This document shows positions 1-8,213 of a stretch of 64,000 nt of DNA, in pieces. The position numbers and the translations under genes were made by a program. The DNA is from Jutongia huaianensis (lineage in GTDB: Bacteria > Bacillota > Clostridia > Lachnospirales > Lachnospiraceae): NCBI RefSeq assembly GCF_014384985.1, contig NZ_JACRSX010000001.1, forward strand, positions 186,001 to 250,000. The letters run 5' to 3'. Numbering within the stretch: position 1 is the first letter of the stretch; each line of letters starts with the position of its first letter. Under the pieces are notes generated by a model. The model had not been told where the DNA came from. It saw only the letters and a program-made list of their open reading frames with translations, and searched no databases.

Positions 1-648
1 CGTTTACAGCAGATTCAGCAACTGGAGAAAAAAGAATTTGAAAGCATTCACCAAATGAATAAAGAGTTACGAGTAATGAAACACGATCTGTCTTTCCATA
101 TTAATGTCATAAATCAGCTTTTAGCAGAAAAAAATTACACAGACCTTTCAAATTATATGCAGCAATTTAAAAACAGCTTAAATGCATCCCATCAGATCAT
201 CAACTCCGGTAATTCTGTTGCAGATGCCGTTTTAACCACATATATACACGAAGCCGGTCAATACGGTATCCACACGGAATATATGATCCACCTTCCCGAT
301 CAGCTTCCCTTATCCGACATCAATTTATGTTCATTGTTAAGTAATATATGCACAAATGCCATTGAAGCCTGTAAACAAACAAAAGAAGCTCCATTTTTCA
401 AATGCGTGATCAAGCCCTATCAGGATACTCTTTTCATTCATGCTGAAAACAACGGTTCCGGCCAATACAATATTCAAAATGGAATATTAAGATCAACAAA
501 AAACAGCTCTGACGAACATGGCATTGGGTTGAAACGAATCAAATCAATTGCCGAAGCTGCCGGAGGATATGTTACAATAAGCACGAAAGAAATCTTTCAG
601 ATAGATATTATGATACCACTAGATACCGATAAAACACCAGGAGGCTGA
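1..648 (+). CDS. GHKL-family sensor histidine kinase, 3' part (Agr/quorum type)
   Basis: The reading frame is open from base 1, so the gene enters from outside the window and its membrane-sensor half is missing. The visible 215 residues hold the dimerisation/phosphoacceptor segment (RVMKHDLSFH, His near fragment residue 28), an N-box (NICTNAIEAC) and a glycine box (EHGIGLKRI, then GGY). This is the AgrC-like GHKL ATPase pattern rather than the classical HisKA type. The next gene starts one base after its stop and encodes a LytTR regulator, the usual partner. In this family the kinase normally senses a secreted peptide; the ligand here is unknown. The first ATG in view (55) is internal. Confidence 0.88.
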   Translation, partial: RLQQIQQLEKKEFESIHQMNKELRVMKHDLSFHINVINQLLAEKNYTDLSNYMQQFKNSLNASHQIINSGNSVADAVLTTYIHEAGQYGIHTEYMIHLPDQLPLSDINLCSLLSNICTNAIEACKQTKEAPFFKCVIKPYQDTLFIHAENNGSGQYNIQNGILRSTKNSSDEHGIGLKRIKSIAEAAGGYVTISTKEIFQIDIMIPLDTDKTPGG

Positions 649-649
649 C

Positions 650-1375
650 ATGCTGTTAAATATTGCAATACTAGAAGATGATCCAAAACAATCAAAAGAA
701 CTGTATAAATTATTAACTACCTGGGCGACCTGTCATGGGCATGTTTTCCATATTTATCAATACACCAATGGTCCGTCACTCCTCCGTGCTATCACACAGC
801 AGACATTTCATGCCTGTTTTTTAGATATCCAGTTAAATACAGAAGATCAAAATGCCGAAACAGGTATGGAGACTGCTGTCCGACTCCGAAAAGAAAACTA
901 CTCCGGTGATCTTATCTTTCTGACGGCTTTTCGGGAGTATGTCTTTGAAGGATATAATGTACAGGCATTCAATTTTCTTTTGAAACCCATCGATCAAAAG
1001 ATTCTGGAACAAGTATTGTCTGCACTTATTTTAAAATATTCTCCTGAGTGTTATATTCTGAAAAACAAACAACAGATCCAGGCCCTTCCATATTCAAAAA
1101 TACTTGCCATTTGTGCGGACAAACACGACATCATTTTAATGACAAAAACAGAATCCTTTACAGATCATGCCGGTATTCAGGAAATCGCCGCACATCTTCC
1201 TGACATATTTGTACAATGCCACAGATCCTGTATCGTTAATTTAAGTCACATCACAAAAATAGACGGCAATACCATTTATCTGTCGAATAAAACCACCCAG
1301 ACTATAAGCCGCCGGTATGTTACAAATGTAAAAACGAAATATATAAAATATATTACAACAGGAGGTAATCCATGA
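650..1375 (+). CDS. LytTR-family response regulator (AgrA-like)
   Basis: 241 residues. The N-terminal receiver domain has the acidic pocket ILEDD (residues 8-11), the phosphoacceptor Asp in CFLDIQL (about residue 59), TAF (about 92) and Lys in LLKP (about 112). The C-terminal half is a LytTR DNA-binding domain, with the conserved QCHRSCIVNLSHI segment near residue 195. RBS AGGAGG lies just before the ATG. The gene is coupled to the upstream GHKL kinase, and its stop overlaps the start of a 29-codon ORF as ATGA. It probably drives the promoter of its own signalling operon, as AgrA and ComE do; no direct-repeat LytTR sites were recognised in the visible part. Confidence 0.92.
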   Translation: MLLNIAILEDDPKQSKELYKLLTTWATCHGHVFHIYQYTNGPSLLRAITQQTFHACFLDIQLNTEDQNAETGMETAVRLRKENYSGDLIFLTAFREYVFEGYNVQAFNFLLKPIDQKILEQVLSALILKYSPECYILKNKQQIQALPYSKILAICADKHDIILMTKTESFTDHAGIQEIAAHLPDIFVQCHRSCIVNLSHITKIDGNTIYLSNKTTQTISRRYVTNVKTKYIKYITTGGNP

Positions 1376-1461
1376 TCAACATGATTTCTAATTATGCTAA
1401 CTCAAATCTCGGTGATCATATTAGCCATAATAGAAATTTCAATTCAGAAATCATCGCATAG
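1372..1461 (+). CDS. 29-residue Asn-rich peptide coupled to the LytTR regulator
   Basis: The ATG overlaps the regulator's stop codon (ATGA) and is preceded by a strong Shine-Dalgarno, AGGAGGT at 1360-1366, at good spacing. It encodes 29 residues beginning MINMISNYANSN and ending SEIIA. Seven residues are Asn; there is no Cys, no transmembrane segment and no signal peptide. Position at the end of a peptide-sensing type two-component operon suggests a signalling or regulatory peptide. The lack of Cys argues against a classical thiolactone AgrD. No family was recognised. Translation is well supported by the start context; the function is a guess. Confidence 0.6.
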   Translation: MINMISNYANSNLGDHISHNRNFNSEIIA

Positions 1462-1545
1462 CGCAACACAAAACATTTCCTAACAACTCCTGTCCGATAC
1501 AGAGATACCGACGACCCATCTATCAATGATCCGCCGTCCTGCCAT

Positions 1546-3045
1546 TTACAGTGCTTTTACAAACCGCTTAAACGCTTCCTGTCCCTCGGCCGTATTTTTG
1601 TATACGCCGGCATGCTCCAGCACCTTCTTAAATACAATACCGATCTCCTTCTGAAGGATTTCTTCCACATTGTCCTCGGTCACCGAATCATAATTTGGCA
1701 AAAATGTTTCTACCCAGTCTGCATGCTTCTCAATCGTCTCATTACTGCGGATATCCTTACCCTGCACGATATATTCTCCCAGCACTGCCATCTCATTTTT
1801 CAGACGTGCCGGCAGAACCGCAAGTCCCATAACCTCGATCAGACCAATATTTTCCTTTTTGATGTGATGAAGCTCCTGATGCGGATGATATACTCCCAAA
1901 GGATACTCGTCCGTCGTAATATTATTTCGCAGCACCAGATCCATTTCGTATTTTCCGTTTCTCATCCGGGCAATCGGCGTGATAGTATTGTGAGGCTCTC
2001 CCTCGGTCTCCGCAAAGATAAATGCCGCCTGATCGGTATAGCCTCTCCAAGTGTCCAAAATATGGGACGCCAATGTAACAAGTCTGTCACTCTCCTCATG
2101 ACGGATACGGATCACGGACATCGGCCAGTTGACAATACCGGCTTCCACATCCTCATAGCCCGGTATCGTAAGAGGTGTTTTTACCTGTGCTCTCTCCATG
2201 GCGAATTCATAATGTCCTCCCTGGAAATGCTCATGTGCCAGAATGGAACCGCCCACGATCGGAAGATCCGCATTGGAACCCAGGAAATAATGAGGGAACT
2301 GCTTTACAAAAGCTAACAGCTTCCGGAATGCAGCTTCGTCAATCTTCATCGGCGTATGCTTCTGGTTAAAGACAATGCAGTGCTCATTGTAATATACATA
2401 TGGAGAATACTGAAATCCCCACTTCTCTCCCTCGATCGTGAGAGGCATGATACGGTGAGACTGTCTTGCCGGATGATTCAATCTTCCGGCGTAGCCTTCA
2501 TTTTCCCGGCACAGCAGACACTTTGGATATGCGGACTGCTTTGCATTCTTTGCAGCGGCGATCGCCTTTGGATCCTTCTCCGGTTTAGACAGATTAATGG
2601 TCACATCGAGAGTTCCATACTCTGTTTCCGCTGTCCATTTCATATCCTTTGCAATACGGTAACGGCGGATATAGTCGGTATCCCGGCTGAATTTGTAATA
2701 GAAATCCGTTGCCTTCTGCGGAGACTGGCGATACAACTCCCCAAACTTTGCGATCACCATGCTTGGAGCCGGCACCAATGCCCCCATCAGCTTTGTGTCA
2801 AACAGATCACGGTATGCCACGGTATTTTCCTCCAAAACACCATTTTCATATGCCCAGTCCATAATACTGCCAAGAGTGCTTTCCAGATCCGGTACCGGAC
2901 AGGCATTTTCCGGCTCCTGATACTCATCCAGCTTCAATATCTCCAGAATACGGTTGATGGTGTACACCGCATCCTCCGGCACAACTAATCCGGTATGTAA
3001 TCCATAGTTCACAAGCTCTCTGATGCTTTTATTAATATCACTCAT
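1546..3045 (-). CDS. galT: UDP-glucose--hexose-1-phosphate uridylyltransferase, class II
   Basis: 499 residues, the full length of the Firmicutes class II GalT. In the Leloir pathway this enzyme swaps UMP between UDP-glucose and galactose-1-phosphate, giving UDP-galactose and glucose-1-phosphate in the cytosol. Recognisable segments are the start (SIRELVNYGLHTGL), KCLLCRENEGYAGR with a Cys pair, SNADLPIVGGSILAHEHFQGG with the histidine cluster, and GVYHPHQELHHIKKENIGLIEVMG. RBS AAAGGAG precedes the ATG. No galK or galE is adjacent. It converges on the Agr-like operon and has no obvious terminator in the 84-base gap between them. Confidence 0.95.
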   Translation of the reverse strand: MSDINKSIRELVNYGLHTGLVVPEDAVYTINRILEILKLDEYQEPENACPVPDLESTLGSIMDWAYENGVLEENTVAYRDLFDTKLMGALVPAPSMVIAKFGELYRQSPQKATDFYYKFSRDTDYIRRYRIAKDMKWTAETEYGTLDVTINLSKPEKDPKAIAAAKNAKQSAYPKCLLCRENEGYAGRLNHPARQSHRIMPLTIEGEKWGFQYSPYVYYNEHCIVFNQKHTPMKIDEAAFRKLLAFVKQFPHYFLGSNADLPIVGGSILAHEHFQGGHYEFAMERAQVKTPLTIPGYEDVEAGIVNWPMSVIRIRHEESDRLVTLASHILDTWRGYTDQAAFIFAETEGEPHNTITPIARMRNGKYEMDLVLRNNITTDEYPLGVYHPHQELHHIKKENIGLIEVMGLAVLPARLKNEMAVLGEYIVQGKDIRSNETIEKHADWVETFLPNYDSVTEDNVEEILQKEIGIVFKKVLEHAGVYKNTAEGQEAFKRFVKAL

Positions 3046-3127
3046 GGTAATCTCCTTTATTACTCAAACTCGTTTTCGTGTTTTTTACTTATACTATAGC
3101 TCGTTATTTATATTTCATTTCTCATCA

Positions 3128-3156
3128 CATATAATCAATGGTATTTTCCGCTTCAA
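3128..3156 (-). promoter_or_regulatory. Possible sigma-A promoter of galT
   Basis: On the minus strand, TTGAAG (3156-3151) and TATATG (3133-3128) are separated by 17 bases, 83 bases upstream of the galT start. The -35 is acceptable and the -10 is weak, so this is only a candidate. Confidence 0.35.
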
Positions 3157-3168
3157 CCGCTATTAGTA

Positions 3169-3222
3169 CGTTTATGGTACAGTGAAAACTGCCAAATTGA
3201 CAGTTTACAAGTACCATAAACG
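3169..3222. repeat. Nested inverted repeat around the antitoxin promoter
   Basis: Outer 12-base arms CGTTTATGGTAC (3169-3180) and GTACCATAAACG (3211-3222) match perfectly. Inner arms AAACTG (3186-3191) and CAGTTT (3201-3206) sit inside them. The right inner arm overlaps the -35 of the promoter that drives the antitoxin RNA, so it could be an operator; a cruciform or recombination site is also possible. No candidate binding protein is encoded next to it. Confidence 0.7.
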
Positions 3223-3232
3223 ATGTTATAAT
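3204..3232 (+). promoter_or_regulatory. Promoter of the type I antitoxin RNA
   Basis: TTTACA (3204-3209), 17-base spacer, then consensus TATAAT (3227-3232). Transcription would start near 3239 and run into the hairpin terminator at 3291-3328, with no protein gene in between. Confidence 0.75.
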
Positions 3233-3238
3233 GCAATT

Positions 3239-3328
3239 AGAAAAGGAACAACCGCCTACAAGGAGGTTGACCGATTATCAGAATAGCAAAGCCACCCTTA
3301 ACCGTCCAAAGTATCAGGGTGGTTTTTG
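3239..3328 (+). ncRNA. Antitoxin small RNA of a type I toxin-antitoxin pair
   Basis: Roughly 90 bases from the predicted start to an intrinsic terminator whose arms CCACCCT and AGGGTGG are followed by TTTTT. A toxin-peptide gene on the other strand runs straight towards it (stop codon at 3341-3339), so the toxin mRNA 3' end would overlap this RNA, as in txpA/ratA. A second small hairpin lies near 3249-3270 (AACCGCC, then AGGAGGTT). Boundaries are predicted, not measured. Confidence 0.65.
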
Positions 3329-3338
3329 CTATGTAAGG

Positions 3339-3428
3339 CTACTTACAAAACGAAAAAACGAATGTAAGCAATGCCAAAAGGAAAAGACCAAAGGTCATCA
3401 AATCCTTAAAATCAAAATGATTTTTCAT
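3339..3428 (-). CDS. Type I toxin, holin-like small hydrophobic peptide
   Basis: 29 codons: a short charged N-terminus (MKNHFDFKDL), then a single predicted membrane helix (FGLFLLALLTFVFSF) and a Cys-Lys end. The strong Shine-Dalgarno GGGGGTGAT sits about 6 bases before the ATG, and a promoter lies 67-95 bases upstream. Size, one-helix layout and the converging small RNA match Firmicutes holin-like type I toxins, which damage the membrane when not silenced. The call rests on architecture; the peptide family was recognised by eye only. Confidence 0.72.
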   Translation of the reverse strand: MKNHFDFKDLMTFGLFLLALLTFVFSFCK

Positions 3429-3494
3429 AGGCATCACCCCCATTCTTTTGGAATGAGGTCAACGCACCCTGTAACACGACTGTTCCACGACAAG

Positions 3495-3523
3495 ATTTTA
3501 CCACATTCTTTTCGTTCTGACAA
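3495..3523 (-). promoter_or_regulatory. Promoter of the type I toxin gene
   Basis: On the minus strand, TTGTCA (3523-3518), 17-base spacer and TAAAAT (3500-3495). The predicted start near 3488 gives a leader of about 60 bases before the toxin ATG. Confidence 0.7.
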
Positions 3524-3705
3524 CTCATATCTCCCCCAAAATGCCCCTCGTCCGTGTTACATATATTTCTCCATTTTCATCAAAATATTGTTATAAATGA
3601 GCGATTTTCTTACAGTTTTACCGAACGAATTATGATAATGTTGTTATAACAAAGTGGTACCGCTTCACTTTCTAAACGTGAAAAACTAATACACAGGAGG
3701 TTTTT

Positions 3706-4887
3706 ATGAATATACGTAATGATTTCCGGCATACCATTGCCGCCAGTTACATCGGATATATCACTCAGGCGATCGTCAATAATTTCGCCCCTTTATTATT
3801 TGTTACCTTTCACCGGACTTATGGCATCTCCCTGTCGCGGATCGGTCTTCTGGTCACGGTTAATTTTGTCACCCAGATTCTGGTGGATCTGTTTTCAGCC
3901 AAATTTACAGACCGGATCGGTTATCGGCCAAATGCCGTACTGGCTCATATTTTTGCCGCTGTGGGTCTGATCCTTCTTGGCATTTTACCGGAGCTGACCT
4001 CCGATCCCTATCTCGGTATCAGTATCGCCGTCGTCATTTATGCCATTGGCGGTGGTCTGACCGAGGTGATCATCAGTCCCATCGTGGAAGCCTGCCCTAC
4101 CGACAAAAAGGGAGCTGCCATGAGTCTGCTGCACTCCTTTTATTGCTGGGGTTCTGTGCTGGTAGTTCTGGTATCCACGCTGCTTTTCCGCCTGCTGGGA
4201 CTGGATTCCTGGAGAATCATTTCCGCCATGTGGGCAGTCATTCCGGCCTGTAATGCCATTTACTTTTGTTTTGTACCGATCAATTCTCTGGCTGACGAAG
4301 GGCGGGGCATGTCCATCACCGGTCTGTTAAAGGAAAAGGTATTCTGGGTTCTCGCTTTACTGATGTTGTGCAGCGGCGCCTCAGAGCTTGCCATGAGCCA
4401 GTGGGCATCTGCCCTGGCAGAAACCGGTCTACACGTTTCCAAGACCGTGGGAGATCTTGCAGGTCCATGCTTTTTTGCAATCCTGATGGGCTCCGGCAGA
4501 GTTCTTCACGCCCATGTTGCGGAACGTTTTTCACTGACCGGATACCTGGGAGCCTGTGCCTGCCTTTGTATCGTCAGCTATCTGGTCGTGACGTTCTCTC
4601 CGCTCCCGGCAATTTCTCTGGCTGCCTGCGGCGTCTGTGGTCTTTCCGTTGCTGCTATGTGGCCGGGAACCTTTAGTATCAGTTCAAAGGTTTGTCCTCA
4701 GGGTGGTACAACCATCTTCGCCCTGCTCGCTCTGGCCGGAGACATCGGATGCTCTGCCGGTCCCACTACAGTTGGTTTTGTCTCTTCCGCACTGCAGGAT
4801 AACTTAAAGCTCGGTCTTCTGTCTGCAATTATCTTTCCGGTACTGATGATCGCCGGACTGACCATGTGCCGGAAGTATGAGAAATAA
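3706..4887 (+). CDS. MFS transporter, sugar/fucose-permease-like
   Basis: 393 residues with about 12 hydrophobic segments. After the first helix pair comes an MFS loop motif (SAKFTDRIGYRP, near residue 66). The protein resembles the FucP-like sugar MFS group of Lachnospiraceae, but the substrate cannot be read from sequence. RBS CAGGAGG is 5-6 bases before the ATG. It stands alone on the plus strand between the toxin locus and leuA, and ends at a strong bidirectional terminator. A fucose role would fit fucI at 41525-43318, though the two genes are far apart. Confidence 0.82.
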   Translation: MNIRNDFRHTIAASYIGYITQAIVNNFAPLLFVTFHRTYGISLSRIGLLVTVNFVTQILVDLFSAKFTDRIGYRPNAVLAHIFAAVGLILLGILPELTSDPYLGISIAVVIYAIGGGLTEVIISPIVEACPTDKKGAAMSLLHSFYCWGSVLVVLVSTLLFRLLGLDSWRIISAMWAVIPACNAIYFCFVPINSLADEGRGMSITGLLKEKVFWVLALLMLCSGASELAMSQWASALAETGLHVSKTVGDLAGPCFFAILMGSGRVLHAHVAERFSLTGYLGACACLCIVSYLVVTFSPLPAISLAACGVCGLSVAAMWPGTFSISSKVCPQGGTTIFALLALAGDIGCSAGPTTVGFVSSALQDNLKLGLLSAIIFPVLMIAGLTMCRKYEK

Positions 4888-4932
4888 TCTTTATCTGTAT
4901 GGATAAATTTTAACAAAAAATTTCAATGTGCA

Positions 4933-4970
4933 AAAAATGGACTGTACCAAAATTAGTACAGTCCATTTTT
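4933..4970. terminator. Bidirectional terminator between the MFS gene and leuA
   Basis: Arms AAAAATGGACTGTAC (4933-4947) and GTACAGTCCATTTTT (4956-4970) pair perfectly around an 8-base loop. T-runs follow in both directions, serving the two converging genes. Confidence 0.92.
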
Positions 4971-5016
4971 ATATTACCATTTATGGATCCTTTATAAATG
5001 CAGTCTCACAAATAAG

Positions 5017-6690
5017 CTAAAATTGTTTATTCTCCATATAACGGTTCACTGCATTGACCAGTGCGTCAATGGAAGACTTGATGATATCATCATCGGTGCC
5101 GGCACCCCAGTACAGCTTCTCCTGACCGGCAGGCTTAATCCCCACATAAGAGATTGCCTGTGCATCGGAACGCTTGGAAAGAGAATGCTCCTCATATACA
5201 TCCAATGCATAGTCCAGATTGAAGTATTTCTTGATCGCATGGTTTACTGCATTCAGACGTCCGTTTCCGTGAGAATCCACAACGGTCTCCTTACCGTCTG
5301 CGACGATGGTTACCTCCGCTCCGATACCATCTTTCTGTTTGAAATGACACTCGGATACATCAAACTTCTTGTCAACATCCACATAAGTCTCTTTAAATAC
5401 ATCTCTCATATCCTCCGGAGACAGCTCTGCATGGCGGTGATCGGATACATTCTTCATAAGATATCCAACCTCTTCCTTCATCTTATCCGGCAGGATCAGA
5501 CCAAAGCTGTTCTTTAATACATAGCTGACACCGCCACGGCCGGACTGGCTGTTGATACGGATAACGTCAGAATCATAGGTACGTCCCACATCCTTTGGAT
5601 CGATCGGCAGATAAGGTACAGTCCAGTACTCGCAGTTCTTTTCCTCACGGTATGCCATCCCCTTGGAGATCGCATCCTGATGAGAACCGGAGAATGCAGT
5701 AAATACAAGCTCTCCTGCATATGGCTGACGCATAGATACCTGCATATTGGTCAGTCGCTCATATGTATCGGCAATCTCCTGCATATTGGAGAAGTCCAGC
5801 TTTGGATCGACTCCATGGGAATACATGTTCATTGCCATGGTAACAATATCCATGTTTCCGGTACGCTCACCATTTCCGAAAAGTGTTCCCTCGATACGGT
5901 CTGCTCCGGCCAGAACACCCAGCTCCGCCGTTGCCACACCGCAGCCACGGTCATTGTGTGGATGCAGGGAAAGAACAACATTGTCTCTGTATTTCAAATG
6001 CTTGCTGACATACTCGATCTGTGTTGCAAATACATGAGGCATCGCATTTTCCACGGTAGACGGAATATTGATGATCGCCTTGGCATCTGCCTGTGGCTGC
6101 CATACATCCAGAACGGCATTGCACACCTCAACCGCATACTCTACCTCGGTGCCATGGAAGCTCTCCGGGCTGTACTCAAAACGGATATTGCCCTTTACTT
6201 CTGCAGCCAGCTCCTTGAGAAGCTTTGCTCCGTCCACAGCGATCTTTTTGATCTCTTCTTTAGACTTGCGGAATACCTGCTCTCTCTGTGCCACAGATGT
6301 GGAATTATATACATGAACAACGGCATTTGGTGCACCATCAACCGCCTCAAAGGTCTTGCGGATAATGTGCTCTCTTGCCTGTGTCAGTACCTGCACCGTC
6401 ACATCATCCGGAATCAGCTTCCGGTCGATCAAAGTACGCAGAAAGTTGTATTCCGTCTCGGATGCAGCCGGAAATCCAACCTCGATCTCCTTGAAACCGA
6501 TCTTAACCAGCATCTTAAAAAACTCAACCTTTTCCTCAAGACTCATTGGCTCGATCAATGCCTGATTACCATCTCTAAGATCCACACTGCACCATACCGG
6601 CGGCTCTGTGATGCTGTCCTTTTTTACCCAGTCATAAGTTGCCTCTGACGGCATAAAATATGTTTTCTGATACTTTTCAAATCCCTTCAT
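5017..6690 (-). CDS. leuA: 2-isopropylmalate synthase (LeuA type 2)
   Basis: 557 residues, the length of the yeast-like LeuA2 group. It condenses acetyl-CoA with 2-oxoisovalerate, the committed step of leucine synthesis. Visible motifs are the HMGL-like catalytic start SVDLRDGNQALIEPM (near residue 35), FKEIEVGFPAAS, the metal-binding SLHPHNDRGCG (near 242) and a C-terminal LeuA allosteric domain (about 430-557) for leucine feedback. RBS GGAGG lies 8 bases before the ATG. No other leu gene is adjacent. Expression is expected to be set by the leucine T-box at 6778-7046. Confidence 0.96.
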   Translation of the reverse strand: MKGFEKYQKTYFMPSEATYDWVKKDSITEPPVWCSVDLRDGNQALIEPMSLEEKVEFFKMLVKIGFKEIEVGFPAASETEYNFLRTLIDRKLIPDDVTVQVLTQAREHIIRKTFEAVDGAPNAVVHVYNSTSVAQREQVFRKSKEEIKKIAVDGAKLLKELAAEVKGNIRFEYSPESFHGTEVEYAVEVCNAVLDVWQPQADAKAIINIPSTVENAMPHVFATQIEYVSKHLKYRDNVVLSLHPHNDRGCGVATAELGVLAGADRIEGTLFGNGERTGNMDIVTMAMNMYSHGVDPKLDFSNMQEIADTYERLTNMQVSMRQPYAGELVFTAFSGSHQDAISKGMAYREEKNCEYWTVPYLPIDPKDVGRTYDSDVIRINSQSGRGGVSYVLKNSFGLILPDKMKEEVGYLMKNVSDHRHAELSPEDMRDVFKETYVDVDKKFDVSECHFKQKDGIGAEVTIVADGKETVVDSHGNGRLNAVNHAIKKYFNLDYALDVYEEHSLSKRSDAQAISYVGIKPAGQEKLYWGAGTDDDIIKSSIDALVNAVNRYMENKQF

Positions 6691-6777
6691 GATTCTAACC
6701 CTCCATTTTAAATCTTTTTGTTCTATTTCTTAACACGGAGTTTTATCTGCTGCCATCCTATAAAGGTTTACAGCAAA

Positions 6778-7046
6778 TAAAAACCCGCCTCTATACTTAG
6801 AGACGGGAGAATATTCTCACGCGGTACCACTCTTATTCATGAATCATTCATGCTCTCACAGGTACAAGAAATACGAATCCAATACCTTTCCCCTGTAACG
6901 GTGGGAATCCGTCCTGATCTACTATGGTTCAACCGGCAGCTCCAAGGCGAGTTCACTGTCTGACATTCAACTGTTTCGCATCAACCAACAGCTTTCTGTA
7001 TGAAGTTTGAACAGCTACTATTCCTCTTCCCAGCTTTTGATACCAA
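6778..7046 (-). promoter_or_regulatory. T-box riboswitch, leucine specifier (CTC)
   Basis: On the minus strand the canonical T-box AGAGTGGTACCGCG occupies 6833-6820. It is followed by a terminator hairpin (CCCGTCTCT and AGAGGCGGG, then TTTTT; 6808-6778). Stem I begins near 7046 (GGGAAGAGGAATAGTAG), with an apical segment AGAAAGCTGTTGG. In the specifier loop GAACTCGCCTTGGAG the codon CTC is at 6951-6949, a Leu codon that fits leuA downstream. Uncharged tRNA-Leu would favour antitermination. This leader fills most of the 475-base gap 6691-7165. Confidence 0.93.
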
Positions 7047-7165
7047 TTACTATAACACAAACCGTTCTTATTGGGAACCCCTAAATTTGATTTTTTCAAA
7101 AAATTACTGTATCATATTTATCATTATTACGCAAAATAATACAGACAAATGATGAGGTGACACAT

Positions 7166-8080
7166 ATGTTTCTTGGATTATCCTGGTATTTTATACTGAT
7201 GGACTTTTATTTATACAGCTTTTTCGGATGGATCTACGAAAGTTCCTTCTGCTCCATCAAAGCGCATAAACTGACAAACCGCGGATTTCTGATCGGTCCC
7301 CTGCTGCCCCTTTATGGTTTCGGCGGAACGATCGTATATGTATTTCTGCGGCCGCTGACTCCCCACCCTTCTCTGTTATATCTGGGAGGCATGCTTTTGG
7401 CAACGGCCATCGAGTATTTCACATCCTGGGGAATGGAAAAGATGTTCCATGCACAGTGGTGGGATTACAGCGATGATCCATATAATTATGAGGGGCGTAT
7501 CGCTCTGGTTCCATCCATGTTCTGGGGATTTTTATCACTGCTTGCTTTTGACTTTTTACAACCGGCATTAAATTCCATTATCTACAGCATTCCCCGACAG
7601 ACAGGTCTGATCCTGCTGACTATGGTAACGGTAGTGATGGCAGCCGATCTTATTTATACCGTGATCACGACGATAAACTTCCGCAATCAGCTGGAAACAC
7701 TGTACCATATTCGGGACGAGTTAATTACCCAACTGGAAGAAGAGCGTTTTTCCTCTCTGCGCCAGATCATATTCTCCAAAATTCATACACAAAATGAACG
7801 AGCCGAGGGCTTCTTAAAACGTCTGGAAGAATTAAAAGAAACCTACTCCGGCGAGGATTCCAAACTTGCAGAGATTGAACAGCGTTTCAGGGAATATAAA
7901 GAACGTCATACCTCTTTCCAGAAAAAGAATCCTTTTTTCGGAAACAAACGTATTATGCAGGCATTCCCTACCTTGAAGTTTATTCCTGAGTCTGTACGAA
8001 AAACGGGACGTAAGCCGGTGAAGATCCTGCTGAAGGATTTCCTGCTGCAGATTACAGAAAAAGAACATTCTGAGAAATAA
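7166..8080 (+). CDS. CmpB-family (ABC transporter type IV-like) membrane protein
   Basis: 304 residues from the chosen ATG. A GTG nine bases upstream overlaps the Shine-Dalgarno GAGGTGA (7154-7160), so the ATG is preferred. The N-terminal 170 residues have about five membrane segments and the family signature FFGWIYES plus RGFLIGPLLPLYGFGG. The rest is a charged, probably coiled-coil cytoplasmic tail. This matches the 'putative ABC-transporter type IV' family (PF06541), whose function is not established; no ABC ATPase is nearby. Confidence 0.8.
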   Translation: MFLGLSWYFILMDFYLYSFFGWIYESSFCSIKAHKLTNRGFLIGPLLPLYGFGGTIVYVFLRPLTPHPSLLYLGGMLLATAIEYFTSWGMEKMFHAQWWDYSDDPYNYEGRIALVPSMFWGFLSLLAFDFLQPALNSIIYSIPRQTGLILLTMVTVVMAADLIYTVITTINFRNQLETLYHIRDELITQLEEERFSSLRQIIFSKIHTQNERAEGFLKRLEELKETYSGEDSKLAEIEQRFREYKERHTSFQKKNPFFGNKRIMQAFPTLKFIPESVRKTGRKPVKILLKDFLLQITEKEHSEK

Positions 8081-8142
8081 TAATTTTATAATATCTAAAG
8101 GCAAATGAAACATTTTCAGCTGCTGAGATTATAAAACAAACA

Positions 8143-8178
8143 AGCTCCGAAGGGTGGAAACATTCACCTTTCGGAGCT
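8143..8178. terminator. Bidirectional terminator between cmpB-like gene and nrdD
   Basis: Arms AGCTCCGAAGGGTG (8143-8156) and CACCTTTCGGAGCT (8165-8178) have one G-U pair. T-rich tails lie on both sides, closing two converging genes. Confidence 0.88.
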
Positions 8179-8213
8179 TTTCGTTTTCTATGATCTGTTT
8201 GTTTTTAATTTTT

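Noticed and set aside
1372..1461. Calling the coupled peptide an AgrD
   Set aside because: There is no Cys or obvious processing site, and no AgrB peptidase is visible, so the name is not supported.
3231..3596. 121-codon open frame on the plus strand across the toxin locus
   Set aside because: It runs through the antitoxin RNA and its terminator, has no ribosome binding site and no recognisable protein features. The promoter, terminator and opposite-strand peptide explain the region better.
5680..6648. 322-codon open frame opposite leuA
   Set aside because: Shadow of leuA codon bias; no RBS, no known family, and leuA is complete on the other strand.
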